DNA of 64,000 nucleotides. Origin: PHAA01 sp040217755 (lineage in GTDB: Bacteria > Bacillota > Syntrophomonadia > Syntrophomonadales > Syntrophomonadaceae). How positions within the stretch are numbered: position 1 is the first letter of the stretch; every line of letters starts with the position of its first letter. The DNA is taken from assembly GCA_040217755.1 (NCBI GenBank), contig JBEHWJ010000002.1, positions 46,280 to 110,279 of the forward strand. Direction: 5' to 3'. The notes beneath the pieces are model-generated. The model was given only the letters and a program-made list of their open reading frames with translations. It ran no database searches and had not been told where the DNA came from. A program made the position numbers and the translations under genes. Below are positions 1-8,580 of the stretch, in pieces.

Positions 1-1
1 G

Positions 2-577
2 GATGCTTATATCAAAATGCTGGCCCGCAAACTTAAAATGGAAGAGAACCTTATTTATCAGGAATATCGCCGGGGCTATAAACGCGAGATCAGCGGGCGG
101 TACAAGAATAATAATGGAATAAACAGGGATAATATTAAATACGGCAAATATGGTCTGCAGGAGAAAATTCTGGCAGCCATGCTGAAAGACCCGGAATTAT
201 ATGACAAGATCAAGTCCCGCATCGGCATAAATTTCTTCGCCGATGACAAATACCAGGACTTCATCAGGGAATATGACCGCTTGGAGGGCAACCGGGATGA
301 GAAACTGAATCGGATGATCTCCGCCCATCCCTCTGATAACACCGTGTCGACTTATGCCCGGGTGGCAATGTTGATAGGGGAAGAGGATACCGATCTGGAC
401 ATAGAACTGGAAGAGTTTATTATGAGGGTGGAAAAAAAGAAGAACGAGAGCCAATGGCAAAGGATATATGACCAGGTAGAAAAGCTGGCCGACCAAGGCG
501 ATTTCCAATCAATAATCCGGTTTATGGTAAATATAGATAAAGCCGCCCATTTTGGCCGGGAAGGGGGTTCACTGTGA
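2..577 (+). CDS. dnaG: DNA primase DnaG, C-terminal part (5' end outside window)
   Basis: The reading frame is open to the left edge, so only the last 191 residues are present and the catalytic TOPRIM core lies outside the window. What remains fits the C-terminal helicase-binding region of bacterial primase: a charged, helical stretch with repeated basic and acidic heptads and no catalytic motif. The main support is context: the stop codon overlaps the GTG start of rpoD by 4 bp, and dnaG-rpoD is a conserved order in Firmicutes. In the cell this region would bind the replicative helicase DnaB/DnaC and recruit primase to the fork. The C-terminal domain diverges fast, so the sequence alone would not prove identity. 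Confidence 0.8.
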   Translation, partial: DAYIKMLARKLKMEENLIYQEYRRGYKREISGRYKNNNGINRDNIKYGKYGLQEKILAAMLKDPELYDKIKSRIGINFFADDKYQDFIREYDRLEGNRDEKLNRMISAHPSDNTVSTYARVAMLIGEEDTDLDIELEEFIMRVEKKKNESQWQRIYDQVEKLADQGDFQSIIRFMVNIDKAAHFGREGGSL

Positions 578-1656
578 AAGATAACAAGATTGCAGAAAGT
601 GTAAGTAGTCTGGCTGAAAAAGGCAAGAAAAAAAAGAATCTTACTTATGAAGAGATCATGGAAGAATTGCAGCACTACAGCCTGGAACCGGATGTGATGG
701 ACGACATACTCGAGCATCTGCAGACACTGGGTATTACTGTGGGCCCGGACGGCGAGCATGAAGAAGACGCGGAGGATGCCGAACCGGAAAGCATCGAGAA
801 TGAAAAAGTAATGGTGCCCGAAGGGGTAGAGATAGATGACCCGGTCCGCATGTACTTGAAAGAGATCGGGCGGGTGAGGTTGCTTACGGCCGATGAAGAG
901 ATAGAACTGGCCTTGTTGATCGAGAACGGTGACGAGGAGGCCAAGCGCAAACTGGTGGAGGCGAACCTCAGGCTGGTGGTCAGCATCGCCAAGCGTTACG
1001 TTGGCCGGGGTATGCTCTTTTTAGACCTGATTCAGGAAGGCAATCTGGGGCTGATGAAGGCGGTAGAAAAATTCGACTACCGCAAAGGCTTCAAGTTCAG
1101 CACCTATGCAACATGGTGGATAAGGCAGGCCATAACCAGGGCCATCGCCGATCAGGCCCGCACCATCCGAATTCCAGTCCATATGGTGGAGACCATCAAC
1201 AAATTATCCCGGGTACAGCGAAGTCTCCTGCAGACACTGGGGCGTGAGCCGACTCCGAGTGAAGTGGGCGAAGAGATGGACATATCGGTGGAAAGGGTCA
1301 TCGAGATCATGAAGGTCGCCCAGGAACCGGTTTCCCTGGAGACACCTATTGGTGAAGAGGATGATAGTCATCTAGGTGATTTTATCACTGATGAGGAAGC
1401 CGAATCTCCAGAAGAATCAGCATCGTTTGTTCTTCTGCGGGAGCATATGGACGGCATCCTGAACACTCTTACCGATCGGGAAGAGAAGGTCTTGAGGCTG
1501 CGTTTCGGTCTGGATGACGGACGACCTCGGACTCTGGAAGAGGTAGGGCAGGAATTCGGGGTCACCCGGGAACGGATAAGACAGATAGAAGCAAAAGCTC
1601 TGCGCAAACTGCGTCATCCTTCCCGCAGCAAGAAGCTCAAAGACTATATTGAATAG
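574..1656 (+). CDS. rpoD: Primary RNA polymerase sigma factor (sigma-70/SigA)
   Basis: A housekeeping sigma factor of 360 residues, the compact Firmicutes size without the long insert of E. coli RpoD. A region 1.1-like segment is near residues 20-55. Region 1.2 begins at DDPVRMYLKEIG (about 89). Regions 2.1-2.4 follow, with DLIQEGNLGLMKAVEKFD for core binding and FSTYATWWIRQAITRA for -10 recognition. Region 4.2 ends the protein with the helix-turn-helix TLEEVGQEFGVTRERIRQIE for -35 recognition. Translation probably starts at the GTG overlapping the dnaG stop (GTGA), which implies coupling. A perfect hairpin without a T tract follows the stop. Confidence 0.97.
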   Translation: MKDNKIAESVSSLAEKGKKKKNLTYEEIMEELQHYSLEPDVMDDILEHLQTLGITVGPDGEHEEDAEDAEPESIENEKVMVPEGVEIDDPVRMYLKEIGRVRLLTADEEIELALLIENGDEEAKRKLVEANLRLVVSIAKRYVGRGMLFLDLIQEGNLGLMKAVEKFDYRKGFKFSTYATWWIRQAITRAIADQARTIRIPVHMVETINKLSRVQRSLLQTLGREPTPSEVGEEMDISVERVIEIMKVAQEPVSLETPIGEEDDSHLGDFITDEEAESPEESASFVLLREHMDGILNTLTDREEKVLRLRFGLDDGRPRTLEEVGQEFGVTRERIRQIEAKALRKLRHPSRSKKLKDYIE

Positions 1657-1657
1657 C

Positions 1658-1681
1658 ATACACCCGTTAAATGGGGTGTAT
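1658..1681 (+). terminator. Hairpin after rpoD
   Basis: An 8-bp perfect inverted repeat (1658-1665 with 1674-1681) starts just behind the rpoD stop. It lacks a T run, so it may end transcription poorly or act as an mRNA 3' stabiliser. Confidence 0.4.
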
Positions 1682-1700
1682 CTATGATGGGAATGGCTTA

Positions 1701-1729
1701 TTGACAGAGCTCATTAATGATTATATAAT
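1701..1729 (+). promoter_or_regulatory. Sigma-A promoter for tRNA-Asn
   Basis: TTGACA at 1701-1706, 17-nt spacer, TATAAT at 1724-1729: a perfect consensus promoter about 17 nt before the mature tRNA-Asn. Such strength is typical of stable RNA genes. Confidence 0.85.
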
Positions 1730-1746
1730 TAGCTTCGTTGAGTCCT

Positions 1747-1821
1747 TCCTCGATAGCTCAACGGTAGAGCATCCGGCTGTTAACCGGAGGGTTGTAGGTT
1801 CGAATCCTACTCGGGGAGCCA
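1747..1821 (+). tRNA. tRNA-Asn(GUU)
   Basis: Cloverleaf of 75 nt with the 3' CCA encoded. The acceptor arm TCCTCGA pairs with TCGGGGA, the anticodon loop reads CTGTTAA (anticodon GTT), and the T-arm carries GGTTCGAATCC. It has its own promoter upstream and terminator downstream. Confidence 0.96.
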
Positions 1822-1832
1822 TGAAAAAAACA

Positions 1833-1862
1833 GCGGTAAACGGTTAATTTACCGCTTTTTTT
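1833..1862 (+). terminator. Intrinsic terminator after tRNA-Asn
   Basis: Stem GCGGTAAA / TTTACCGC (1833-1840 with 1848-1855) followed by a run of T. It separates tRNA-Asn from the next tRNA unit. Confidence 0.85.
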
Positions 1863-1901
1863 ATTGCCGTACTACACTCATCAGTATTTGTTTTCTGACT
1901 A

Positions 1902-1930
1902 TTGCTTTTTGCATACATATTATATATACT
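1902..1930 (+). promoter_or_regulatory. Promoter for the Met-Glu-Val tRNA unit
   Basis: TTGCTT at 1902-1907, 17-nt spacer, TATACT at 1925-1930, about 29 nt before the first tRNA of the three-gene unit. Confidence 0.65.
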
Positions 1931-1958
1931 AACTCTTGCGGGGTTTTTAGAGACCTCC

Positions 1959-2034
1959 GGGCCTATAGCTCAGTTGGTAGAGCTACCGGCTCATAACCGG
2001 TTGGTCCCAGGTTCGAATCCTGGTAGGCCCACCA
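1959..2034 (+). tRNA. tRNA with CAU anticodon (elongator Met or Ile2)
   Basis: 76 nt including encoded CCA. The acceptor GGGCCTA pairs with TAGGCCC, and the anticodon loop CTCATAA contains CAT. A CAU anticodon serves elongator Met, or Ile2 if the C is modified to lysidine by TilS; sequence alone does not settle this. Initiator Met is unlikely, because the first acceptor pair is G-C. Confidence 0.9.
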
Positions 2035-2038
2035 TCAT

Positions 2039-2114
2039 GGCCCCTTGGTCAAGCGGTCTAAGACACCGCCCTTTCACGGCGGTAACGGGGGTTCGAGTCC
2101 CCCAGGGGTCACCA
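2039..2114 (+). tRNA. tRNA-Glu(UUC)
   Basis: 76 nt including CCA, 4 nt after the preceding tRNA. The acceptor GGCCCCT pairs with AGGGGTC (one G-T pair) and the anticodon loop CTTTCAC gives TTC. Confidence 0.94.
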
Positions 2115-2190
<76 letters not shown>

Positions 2191-2200
2191 GATTAAAAAT

Positions 2201-2230
2201 AGGATTTCCTCGAAGGGGAATCCTTTTTTT
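2201..2230 (+). terminator. Intrinsic terminator of the tRNA unit
   Basis: 9-bp stem AGGATTTCC / GGGAATCCT (one T-G pair) followed by seven T, 10 nt after tRNA-Val. Confidence 0.85.
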
Positions 2231-2324
2231 ATTGGTTCAAGAATATACTTAGGATATGGCCAGGAAAACTTATGTTATATTAAGTAACAACTGGAAGGTA
2301 TATGGCAAGAAAGGGGAATTAGGG

Positions 2325-3215
2325 ATGAGACTGACCGACAACGTGCTCTGTATGGGCAACCAGCATTTCCGCCATTATATAGTTGGACAGGAAAGGGCGG
2401 CGGTAGTCGAATGCGGGGTCAGTGGGAGCATAGTCAGCTTTCGCCGGCAGTGGATGCCTTTACAAAACAAGCCGCAGGTCGAGTATCTGCTGGCATCACA
2501 CGCCCATTTCGACCATGTATGCGGCATCCCCGCCCTGCGGGAACTGTTTCCTCAGGCTCAATTGGTGGCCAGCGCCGAAGCTAAAAAAGTGCTGTCCAAT
2601 CCCAAAATCCTGAGGAATTTCTTCAGCCAGGACGAGAGGATGACCGAGCTGCTGTTGGGTGAAGGCATGATCGATGAGGACATAAAGACACCCTTACCGG
2701 AGCAGATCACGGTCGATACCGTGGTAGGGGGGGGTGATGTGCTGGACCTGGGCCGGGGGTTGATGCTGGAGGTTATCGATGTGCCTGGTCACAGCCCCTG
2801 CAATCTTGCATTTTATCTGCCCGCGGACCAAGTTATGTTTTTATCGGATACAGCTGGATTTCAAACCTCAGACGAGTTGATCTTCCCCATCTTTTTCTCC
2901 GATTTCGAAATGTACATGGACAGCATCCGCCGCCTGATGAGCTATCCTACCAAAGTTCTGGCCATCCCCCATGAAAGGATCTGGGTCGATGAGGAAGTAC
3001 CCCGGTTCTATCAACGGGCCCTGGATATCGCCCAGAACGCCTACGATATTATTAAAGCCATGCTCGATAAAGGATTGGATGACGAAACCATAAAACAGAA
3101 TCTTTTTGAGCTTTACTATCGTGACAAGCTGAGAATCTATGTCCCCGAGAACATCACTCTATGCGTGGAACTACTTTTGCGCCGGGTAAAGCAAAGTCTT
3201 CGAGGTCAGGCCTAA
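2325..3215 (+). CDS. MBL-fold metallohydrolase (paralogue of the gene at 43046-43930)
   Basis: A 296-residue metallo-beta-lactamase-fold protein. The metal motif SHAHFDHVCG (HxHxDH) is near residue 55, followed by PGHSP and a DTAG segment that complete the two-metal site. Substrate unknown; the superfamily includes thioesterases, glyoxalases and nucleases, and the short C-terminal helical region does not single one out. The ATG at 2325 is preferred because a purine-rich AAGGGGAATTAGGG precedes it and the paralogue starts at the equivalent point; an in-frame ATG at 2256 has no ribosome site. It ends 3 nt before the convergent gene. Confidence 0.85.
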   Translation: MRLTDNVLCMGNQHFRHYIVGQERAAVVECGVSGSIVSFRRQWMPLQNKPQVEYLLASHAHFDHVCGIPALRELFPQAQLVASAEAKKVLSNPKILRNFFSQDERMTELLLGEGMIDEDIKTPLPEQITVDTVVGGGDVLDLGRGLMLEVIDVPGHSPCNLAFYLPADQVMFLSDTAGFQTSDELIFPIFFSDFEMYMDSIRRLMSYPTKVLAIPHERIWVDEEVPRFYQRALDIAQNAYDIIKAMLDKGLDDETIKQNLFELYYRDKLRIYVPENITLCVELLLRRVKQSLRGQA

Positions 3216-3218
3216 GAC

Positions 3219-3743
3219 CTATTGCCACAGGGGCTCGAGGGTAAGGTGGGATATTTTCCAGTGCCCGCCACAATTACGAGCCGCTATTATGTAACAGTAC
3301 CGGTCTCCGGGTTGGTAACAATCATCATAATAACGGTGGATTACGACTTTCTCAGGGGATATATACTTCACCTGCAGGTAGGGCAGGTCAGCAGCGCCGA
3401 TCATGGGGATGAATTCAGCGGGGATTACTGCCATCCGGTCGGTATCGGGTACGTACATCAGCAAAAAGGCAGCCAAATCGCGAGCTAGATCCGGTTCAAA
3501 ACCGCCACCAAGATAGACCGCGGCCGATTCCAAATCCGTGAATTTATCGGTTATAAAATGGTCTCCGTAAGGCTCTGTACTTCCCCATACTGAAGCCAGA
3601 ATTTCGAAATCCGCCACTATGTCGGTCAGTACCGCGGTGGCATCGGCTTCGGCAGGGGTGACCTCCAAGGCGGGAGCTTGGATGGGAGAAGTCATAAAGA
3701 GCATGATTATGGCGGTCAGGATGATCAAGGGCAATCTCGACAT
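3219..3743 (-). CDS. Hypothetical secreted protein
   Basis: 174 residues. The N-terminus MSRLPLIILTAIIMLFMTS, then a small-residue stretch, looks like a Sec signal peptide. The mature part has an acidic alpha-helical start, a central hydrophobic helix (DLAAFLLMYVPD) and a Tyr- and Cys-containing end (YYDDCYQPGDRYCYIIAARNCGGHW) with three cysteines. The start at 3743 has GGAGA about 8 nt upstream; an ATG at 3761 lacks one. I do not recognise the family. It is convergent with the MBL gene and shows no functional link to its neighbours. Confidence 0.65.
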   Translation of the reverse strand: MSRLPLIILTAIIMLFMTSPIQAPALEVTPAEADATAVLTDIVADFEILASVWGSTEPYGDHFITDKFTDLESAAVYLGGGFEPDLARDLAAFLLMYVPDTDRMAVIPAEFIPMIGAADLPYLQVKYISPEKVVIHRYYDDCYQPGDRYCYIIAARNCGGHWKISHLTLEPLWQ

Positions 3744-3926
3744 ATTGAAAAGTCTCCACATAGTAGTGTGAGACCATTATAACTTGCTGGGAAAAAATAG
3801 GATACGATTAAATTCAGCCCCGATGTCCCCATTTACGCGCTTTTGCAGCAGGATTACCTGAACATCGCTATTATCTTGTGCCAAGCCGGCACTTCTGCGA
3901 CTGAAGGCGGCAGAAAGCCTGGATTT

Positions 3927-4769
3927 CTATGGCTCATAAAAACAGACCGCCAGCAAGCCCGGACCGGTATGTACCCCCAATGCGGGACTGATATCGGAGA
4001 ATATCAACTCCTTTAAATTAGGCATCTGGCCAAATTTGGCGGCAATCCTCTCGCCGATATCCCGGGCTCCGCCGTGCATTACAGCCAGGTTGAAGGGGCG
4101 ATTGCCGACTGTCTCGGTAACCAAATCCATCAGCTTCTCGATGGATTTGGCCCGACCCCGGACCTTGGCATGGGTATAGTATATACCTTCCTCGTTGACC
4201 CCGATGATCGGTTTGAGATTCAGGAATTCCCCCAGCATGCCAGCCACTAACCCGATACGGCCCCCCCGGCGCAGGTAATCCAGGGTTTCTATCACATAAT
4301 AAGCTCGCACCTTGGGCTGCAAAGCGGTCAGTCTTTCCATGACCTTGGCGAAGCCCAGTCCGGCCATAATGTTGCGGGCAGCATCCAGAACCATCCAACC
4401 GGTGGCCATCGATAAGGTGCGGGTATCGAATACCTTGATGGTGATGTCTTCGAAGTCGCGGGCCGCCAATTCCATCGCCTGGAACGTACCCGACAACCGA
4501 CTTGAAAGGGCGATAGCCAGTACGTGGGTGAATCCATCCTGCCGACATCGCTCAAAGACAGTCTTGATCTCCTGCAGGCTTGGCTGGGAGGTTTTAGGCA
4601 CCTCACCGGGCATCCGCCGATAGACCTCCTCGGGCTGGATATCCTCCCGGTCAGAGTATTCGCCATCCGGGTAGATCACCTTCAAAGGGAGGATTTTGAT
4701 GTCATACTGCTCCACTAAGTCTTGGGGCAGGTCGCACGCGCTGTCGGCTACCAGGGCTATCTTCTCCAT
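3927..4769 (-). CDS. DegV family fatty-acid-binding protein
   Basis: 280 residues, the usual DegV length. Typical features are the opening KIALVADSACDLP, a TSQPS loop (about 60-64), an SSRLSGTF segment that contacts the fatty acid carboxylate, and a C-terminal HTGPGLLAVCFY. DegV (FakB-type) proteins present a bound fatty acid to the kinase FakA to make acyl-phosphate; no fakA homologue is visible here, so the partner is inferred. The start ATG follows GGAGGGTGG by a good distance. Single gene on the minus strand. Confidence 0.93.
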   Translation of the reverse strand: MEKIALVADSACDLPQDLVEQYDIKILPLKVIYPDGEYSDREDIQPEEVYRRMPGEVPKTSQPSLQEIKTVFERCRQDGFTHVLAIALSSRLSGTFQAMELAARDFEDITIKVFDTRTLSMATGWMVLDAARNIMAGLGFAKVMERLTALQPKVRAYYVIETLDYLRRGGRIGLVAGMLGEFLNLKPIIGVNEEGIYYTHAKVRGRAKSIEKLMDLVTETVGNRPFNLAVMHGGARDIGERIAAKFGQMPNLKELIFSDISPALGVHTGPGLLAVCFYEP

Positions 4770-4882
4770 AATCGTCCACCCTCCAACAAATCGATTGAGT
4801 TGTTAATTTACAAAAACAATTGTATTGTATTTTGGATACGAAAGCAAAGAAGAGTCGTTTTCCCAATTCCTGCTCGCCGAAC

Positions 4883-4911
4883 TTGACATCACCGCCGCAA
4901 AGAAATAAAAT
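4883..4911 (+). promoter_or_regulatory. Promoter of the ylxM-ffh operon
   Basis: TTGACA at 4883-4888, 17-nt spacer, TAAAAT at 4906-4911. The transcript would start near 4918, where a 7-bp hairpin (4918-4924 with 4931-4937) lies just before the ribosome site. Confidence 0.8.
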
Positions 4912-4954
4912 CGTTTAGTAAAGCAAAAAAGCTTTACATGAGGGGGTAGGCCTC

Positions 4955-5296
4955 ATGCTGGAGAAAGTCAGTCAGGTTGTTCTGCTTAAAGACTTCTATG
5001 GTCCGTTATTGACCGCCAAACAACAAGATGTCTTGAATATGCATTATGAAGATGACTGGTCGTTGTCCGAGATCGCCAATTCCATGAATACCAGCCGGCA
5101 GGCAGTCTACGACCTGGCCAAACGGGCCGAGGGCATACTGCAGGAATATGAGGATAAACTGGGACTGGTGGCGAAATTCCAGCGCATCGGGCAGAACCTG
5201 GATGAATTGAGATTGATCCTGGAGGATGCCAAGGTTGATAATCCCAGGCTGAGTCAAGCGGTCAGCCTGATTGAAGAAATATGGGGACTACTTTAG
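4955..5296 (+). CDS. ylxM: YlxM-like SRP-associated helix-turn-helix protein
   Basis: 113 residues. A sigma-70 region 4-like helix-turn-helix, LSEIANSMNTSRQAVYDLAKR, lies near residues 42-62, followed by a coiled helical tail. Members of this family sit directly upstream of ffh in Firmicutes and bind SRP components in some species; a DNA-binding role is not established. It starts 8 nt after AGGGGGT and is 16 nt from the ffh start, so the two are cotranscribed. Slightly longer than the smallest members and intact. Confidence 0.92.
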   Translation: MLEKVSQVVLLKDFYGPLLTAKQQDVLNMHYEDDWSLSEIANSMNTSRQAVYDLAKRAEGILQEYEDKLGLVAKFQRIGQNLDELRLILEDAKVDNPRLSQAVSLIEEIWGLL

Positions 5297-5312
5297 GCAA
5301 AGGAGGGATAGT

Positions 5313-6659
5313 GTGGCTTTTGAAGGTTTATCCGATCGACTGCAGGAAGTCTTCCGAAAACTGCGCGGCAAAGGCAAGATAACCGAGGAAGACGTCAAGC
5401 AGGCTATGCGCGAAGTCCGCCTGGCTCTCCTCGAAGCTGACGTTAATTACAAGGTGGTCAAGGATTTTGTAGCCAATGTAAGCCAGAGGGCGGTAGGGCA
5501 TGATGTTCTGCAGAGTGTTACGCCGGGACAGCAGGTTATAAAAATCGTCCACGACGAGATGACCAGGCTGATGGGCGAAGCCGAGAATAAACTGACTATA
5601 GCCCCCAAACCACCTACCGTATTTATGGTGGTGGGATTGCAGGGGGCCGGCAAAACCACGACGGTCGCCAAGTTGGCCAAGAGCCTTATCAAACAGGGGA
5701 GGAGACCGGTGCTGGTGGCCTGCGACGTTTACCGTCCCGCAGCTATAAAACAGCTGCAAGTGCTGGGAGAACAGGTCGGAGCGCCAGTGTTCTCCATGGG
5801 ACAGGAAAATCCGGTCGACATCGCCCCCGCGTCCCTGGAGTTTGCCCGCATCAACAACCGTGATGTGGTGATCATCGATACCGCTGGGCGATTGCACATC
5901 AACCAAGAATTGATGGATGAGTTGGCAGAAATTAAAGATAGGGTAAGTCCGCAGGAGATCCTGTTGGTAGTCGATGCCATGACCGGGCAGGATGCAGTCA
6001 ACGTAGCCGAGGCGTTTAATAATGAGTTGGCGCTGACCGGGGTCATCCTGACCAAACTGGACGGGGATACCCGTGGTGGTGCTGCCCTGTCGGTAAAGGC
6101 GGTCACCGGCTGCCCAGTCAAGCTGGTGGGTATGGGTGAGAAGCTGGATGCTTTGGAGGTCTTCCATCCGGATCGGATGGCTTCACGAATCCTGGGCATG
6201 GGAGACATATTGACCCTGGTAGAAAAAGCCCAGGATAATTTTGACCAGAATCAGGCCCGCGAGATGGAAAGAAAAATCCGCCAACAGGAATTCACCCTTG
6301 ATGATTTCCTGCAGCAGATGCAGCAGGTCCGGTCCATGGGACCCTTGGAAGACCTGTTGGGCATGATCCCGGGCATGGGCAAACACATGCAGTCGATGAA
6401 AGGTGAGATAGACGAGAAAGAGCTGGCCCATGTGGAGGCTATCATCAAATCCATGACATTTGAAGAGAGAAGGAATCCGCACATTTTAAACGGCAGCCGC
6501 AAGAAACGGGTGGCCCGGGGAAGTGGAACCAGGGTACAGGATGTAAACCGTTTGCTCAAACAATTTGAAGATGCCCGCAAATTGATGAAGCAATTAACCG
6601 ACATGACGGGCAAAAAGGGTAAACGAACAGGATTTCCCAATCTCAAGTTCCCCTTCTAG
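5313..6659 (+). CDS. ffh: Signal recognition particle GTPase Ffh
   Basis: Binds signal peptides of nascent membrane proteins together with 4.5S/scRNA and delivers ribosomes to FtsY. The 448 residues show the N domain (about 1-85), the G domain with G1 GLQGAGKTTT, DTAGR and TKLDGDTRGG, and a Met-rich M domain with QQMQQVRSMGPLEDLLGMIPGMG. The GTG at 5313 is preceded by AAAGGAGGG, and the protein then opens with AFEGLSDRL, as is usual in the family. A short lysine-rich tail closes it. Confidence 0.97.
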   Translation: MAFEGLSDRLQEVFRKLRGKGKITEEDVKQAMREVRLALLEADVNYKVVKDFVANVSQRAVGHDVLQSVTPGQQVIKIVHDEMTRLMGEAENKLTIAPKPPTVFMVVGLQGAGKTTTVAKLAKSLIKQGRRPVLVACDVYRPAAIKQLQVLGEQVGAPVFSMGQENPVDIAPASLEFARINNRDVVIIDTAGRLHINQELMDELAEIKDRVSPQEILLVVDAMTGQDAVNVAEAFNNELALTGVILTKLDGDTRGGAALSVKAVTGCPVKLVGMGEKLDALEVFHPDRMASRILGMGDILTLVEKAQDNFDQNQAREMERKIRQQEFTLDDFLQQMQQVRSMGPLEDLLGMIPGMGKHMQSMKGEIDEKELAHVEAIIKSMTFEERRNPHILNGSRKKRVARGSGTRVQDVNRLLKQFEDARKLMKQLTDMTGKKGKRTGFPNLKFPF

Positions 6660-6759
6660 ATAAAGCGGTCGACTTATAGACTTGGGGGCGACATCCGGAT
6701 GGTTGTACCTGGTGTCCAACCGGTTTTCATAAGTGAACATATACTAAGGAGGTGAAAAC

Positions 6760-7026
6760 ATGGCAACAAAGATTAGATTGAAAAGGATGGGGGCCAAAAA
6801 GAACCCGTTTTACCGGGTAGTGGTGGCCGATTCCAGGACCCCGCGTGACGGCAGGTTTATCGAAGAGATAGGTTATTATGACCCGGGGACCAATCCTGCA
6901 ACCATCAACATAGACGAGGAGAAGGCCCTGAAGTGGCTGGCTACCGGTGCCAAACCGTCTGACACCGCCAAATCTCTCTTGCAGAAGCAAGGTATAATTA
7001 GTAAGTTTGCGGCATCCCGCAAATAG
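6760..7026 (+). CDS. rpsP: 30S ribosomal protein S16
   Basis: 88 residues opening ATKIRLKRMGAKKNPFYRVVVADSR, the S16 signature, and continuing GRFIEEIGYYDP. It is an early-assembly protein of the 30S body. It starts behind AAGGAGGTG. A 100-nt gap from ffh has no clear terminator, so read-through from the ffh promoter is likely. Confidence 0.98.
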   Translation: MATKIRLKRMGAKKNPFYRVVVADSRTPRDGRFIEEIGYYDPGTNPATINIDEEKALKWLATGAKPSDTAKSLLQKQGIISKFAASRK

Positions 7027-7053
7027 TGGGAGGAAAACCGGGGGGTGTAACCT

Positions 7054-7284
7054 TTGAAAGAACTGGTTGAATATATTGCCCGCTCACTGGTGGATAAACC
7101 GGAAGAGGTTGAGGTAATCGAGACGGAGAGTGAAAGATCCGTGGTCCTGGAGATCCGGGTAGCTCCAGAAGATATGGGCAAAGTAATCGGCAAGCAAGGC
7201 AAGATCGCCAAATCTATCCGAACCCTGACCAAAGCGGCGGCCGCCAAAGCCGGGAAAAAAGTCGCGGTGGAGATAATGCGGTAA
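7054..7284 (+). CDS. khpA: KH-domain RNA-binding protein KhpA
   Basis: 76 residues, a single KH domain with the GxxG loop inside GKVIGKQGKIAKSIRTL (about 45-60). In Firmicutes this protein, with KhpB/EloR, binds many transcripts and affects cell elongation. It begins with a TTG codon behind GGGGGGTG and is placed, as is standard, between rpsP and rimM. Confidence 0.95.
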   Translation: MKELVEYIARSLVDKPEEVEVIETESERSVVLEIRVAPEDMGKVIGKQGKIAKSIRTLTKAAAAKAGKKVAVEIMR

Positions 7285-7321
7285 GTAGTCCAAGGTCACT
7301 TGAGGGGAGGCCGATACCGAA

Positions 7322-7843
7322 ATGGACCCCAGGGAATTGATAAAAGTAGGGAAGATAGTCGGCACTCACGGGTACAAAGGTTCTGTCAAAGTGCAGCTCT
7401 TGACCGACTTTCCCGAACGCTTCCAACCCGGGCAAAGATACCTGGTGCTGCGGGAAAAAGAAGCACTGGAGTTGACCCTGGACCATTGTTCGTCCCACGG
7501 GGGACCGATGCTGATGAAATTCCACGGCATCGACGACCGGGAATCGGCCGAAAAATTGCGCAACCTATTCCTCCATGTGACGATAGATCAGTTACATCCT
7601 CTCCCAGAGGGGAGTTTCTATCACTTTCAACTTATAGGCATGCGGGTAGAGGATGTGGACAAGGGATATTTAGGACGATTGGCCGAGGTTTTGGAGACCG
7701 GCGCCAACGACGTTTATGTGGTTAAATCCGATGTTTATGGAGAAATACTGATTCCGGCCATCAAACAAGTGGTGATGGCGGTAGACGTACCTAATCAACG
7801 GCTTACCGTTAAGCTGTTGGATGGTTTGCTGGGAGAACAATGA
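7322..7843 (+). CDS. rimM: 16S rRNA processing protein RimM
   Basis: 173 residues. The N-terminal RimM domain begins IKVGKIVGTHGYKGSVKVQ, and the C-terminal PRC-barrel includes the ILIPAIKQVV segment. RimM helps mature the 30S head and binds S19. The stop overlaps the trmD start by 4 bp (ATGA). Confidence 0.96.
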   Translation: MDPRELIKVGKIVGTHGYKGSVKVQLLTDFPERFQPGQRYLVLREKEALELTLDHCSSHGGPMLMKFHGIDDRESAEKLRNLFLHVTIDQLHPLPEGSFYHFQLIGMRVEDVDKGYLGRLAEVLETGANDVYVVKSDVYGEILIPAIKQVVMAVDVPNQRLTVKLLDGLLGEQ

Positions 7844-8580
7844 TGAAGGTAGATATCCTCACCCTTTTCCCCGCCATGTTCACCGGACCATTTGAGGAGA
7901 GTATCGTCGGCCGGGCCCGGCGACGGGGCTTGTTGGATATCAATATCACCAATATACGGGATTATGCCCTGGATAAGCACCAGCAGGTCGATGATTACCC
8001 GTATGGAGGGGGAGCGGGGATGGTCATGAAGGCCGATGTTGTCTGCCGTGCCATCGATGCGGTTAGGCGACCTGATGCCCATCTGGTTTATCTGTCACCC
8101 CAGGGGCCCAGGTTGGTGCAGTCGACAGCAGCCCGCCTGGCGGAGAAGCCGCACCTTGTCCTGCTGTGTGGCCACTATGAAGGTATTGATGAAAGAGTCA
8201 TGGACGAGGTGGATGAGGAACTGTCAATCGGCGATTTCGTGCTCAGCGGCGGTGAGTTGGCGGCCATAGTGGTGGTGGATGCGGTAACTCGCCTTATCCC
8301 TGGTGCGCTCGGTGATGAGAAGTCAGTGCAGGAGGAGTCATTTGTGCAGGGTTTGCTGGAGTACCCCCATTACACCAGGCCCAGAATTTTCAGGGACATG
8401 GAAGTCCCAGAGGTGTTGCTATCCGGGCATCACGAACATATTCGCCGCTGGCGGAAGAAACTGAGCCTTGAACGCACCCTTATGAAGCGCCCCGATTTGT
8501 TGTTGGGCCGCCATTTCGACCATGAAGAGAAACAGATTTTGGAAGAGATATTGTTTAACGGGGAGAAACGGGTCCAGTGA
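7840..8580 (+). CDS. trmD: tRNA (guanine-N1)-methyltransferase TrmD
   Basis: Methylates G37 of tRNAs next to the anticodon using S-adenosylmethionine and so prevents +1 frameshifts. 246 residues in the SPOUT trefoil-knot fold: YLSPQGP near 87, LLCGHYEGIDERV, and the knot LSIGDFVLSGGELAA. The start may be either ATG of the ATGATG pair at 7840/7843. The stop overlaps the next gene by 4 bp. Confidence 0.97.
   Translation: MMKVDILTLFPAMFTGPFEESIVGRARRRGLLDINITNIRDYALDKHQQVDDYPYGGGAGMVMKADVVCRAIDAVRRPDAHLVYLSPQGPRLVQSTAARLAEKPHLVLLCGHYEGIDERVMDEVDEELSIGDFVLSGGELAAIVVVDAVTRLIPGALGDEKSVQEESFVQGLLEYPHYTRPRIFRDMEVPEVLLSGHHEHIRRWRKKLSLERTLMKRPDLLLGRHFDHEEKQILEEILFNGEKRVQ

Noticed and set aside
5328..6167. 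279-codon frame antisense to ffh
   Set aside because: Shadow of a conserved gene; no recognisable domain or start signal.
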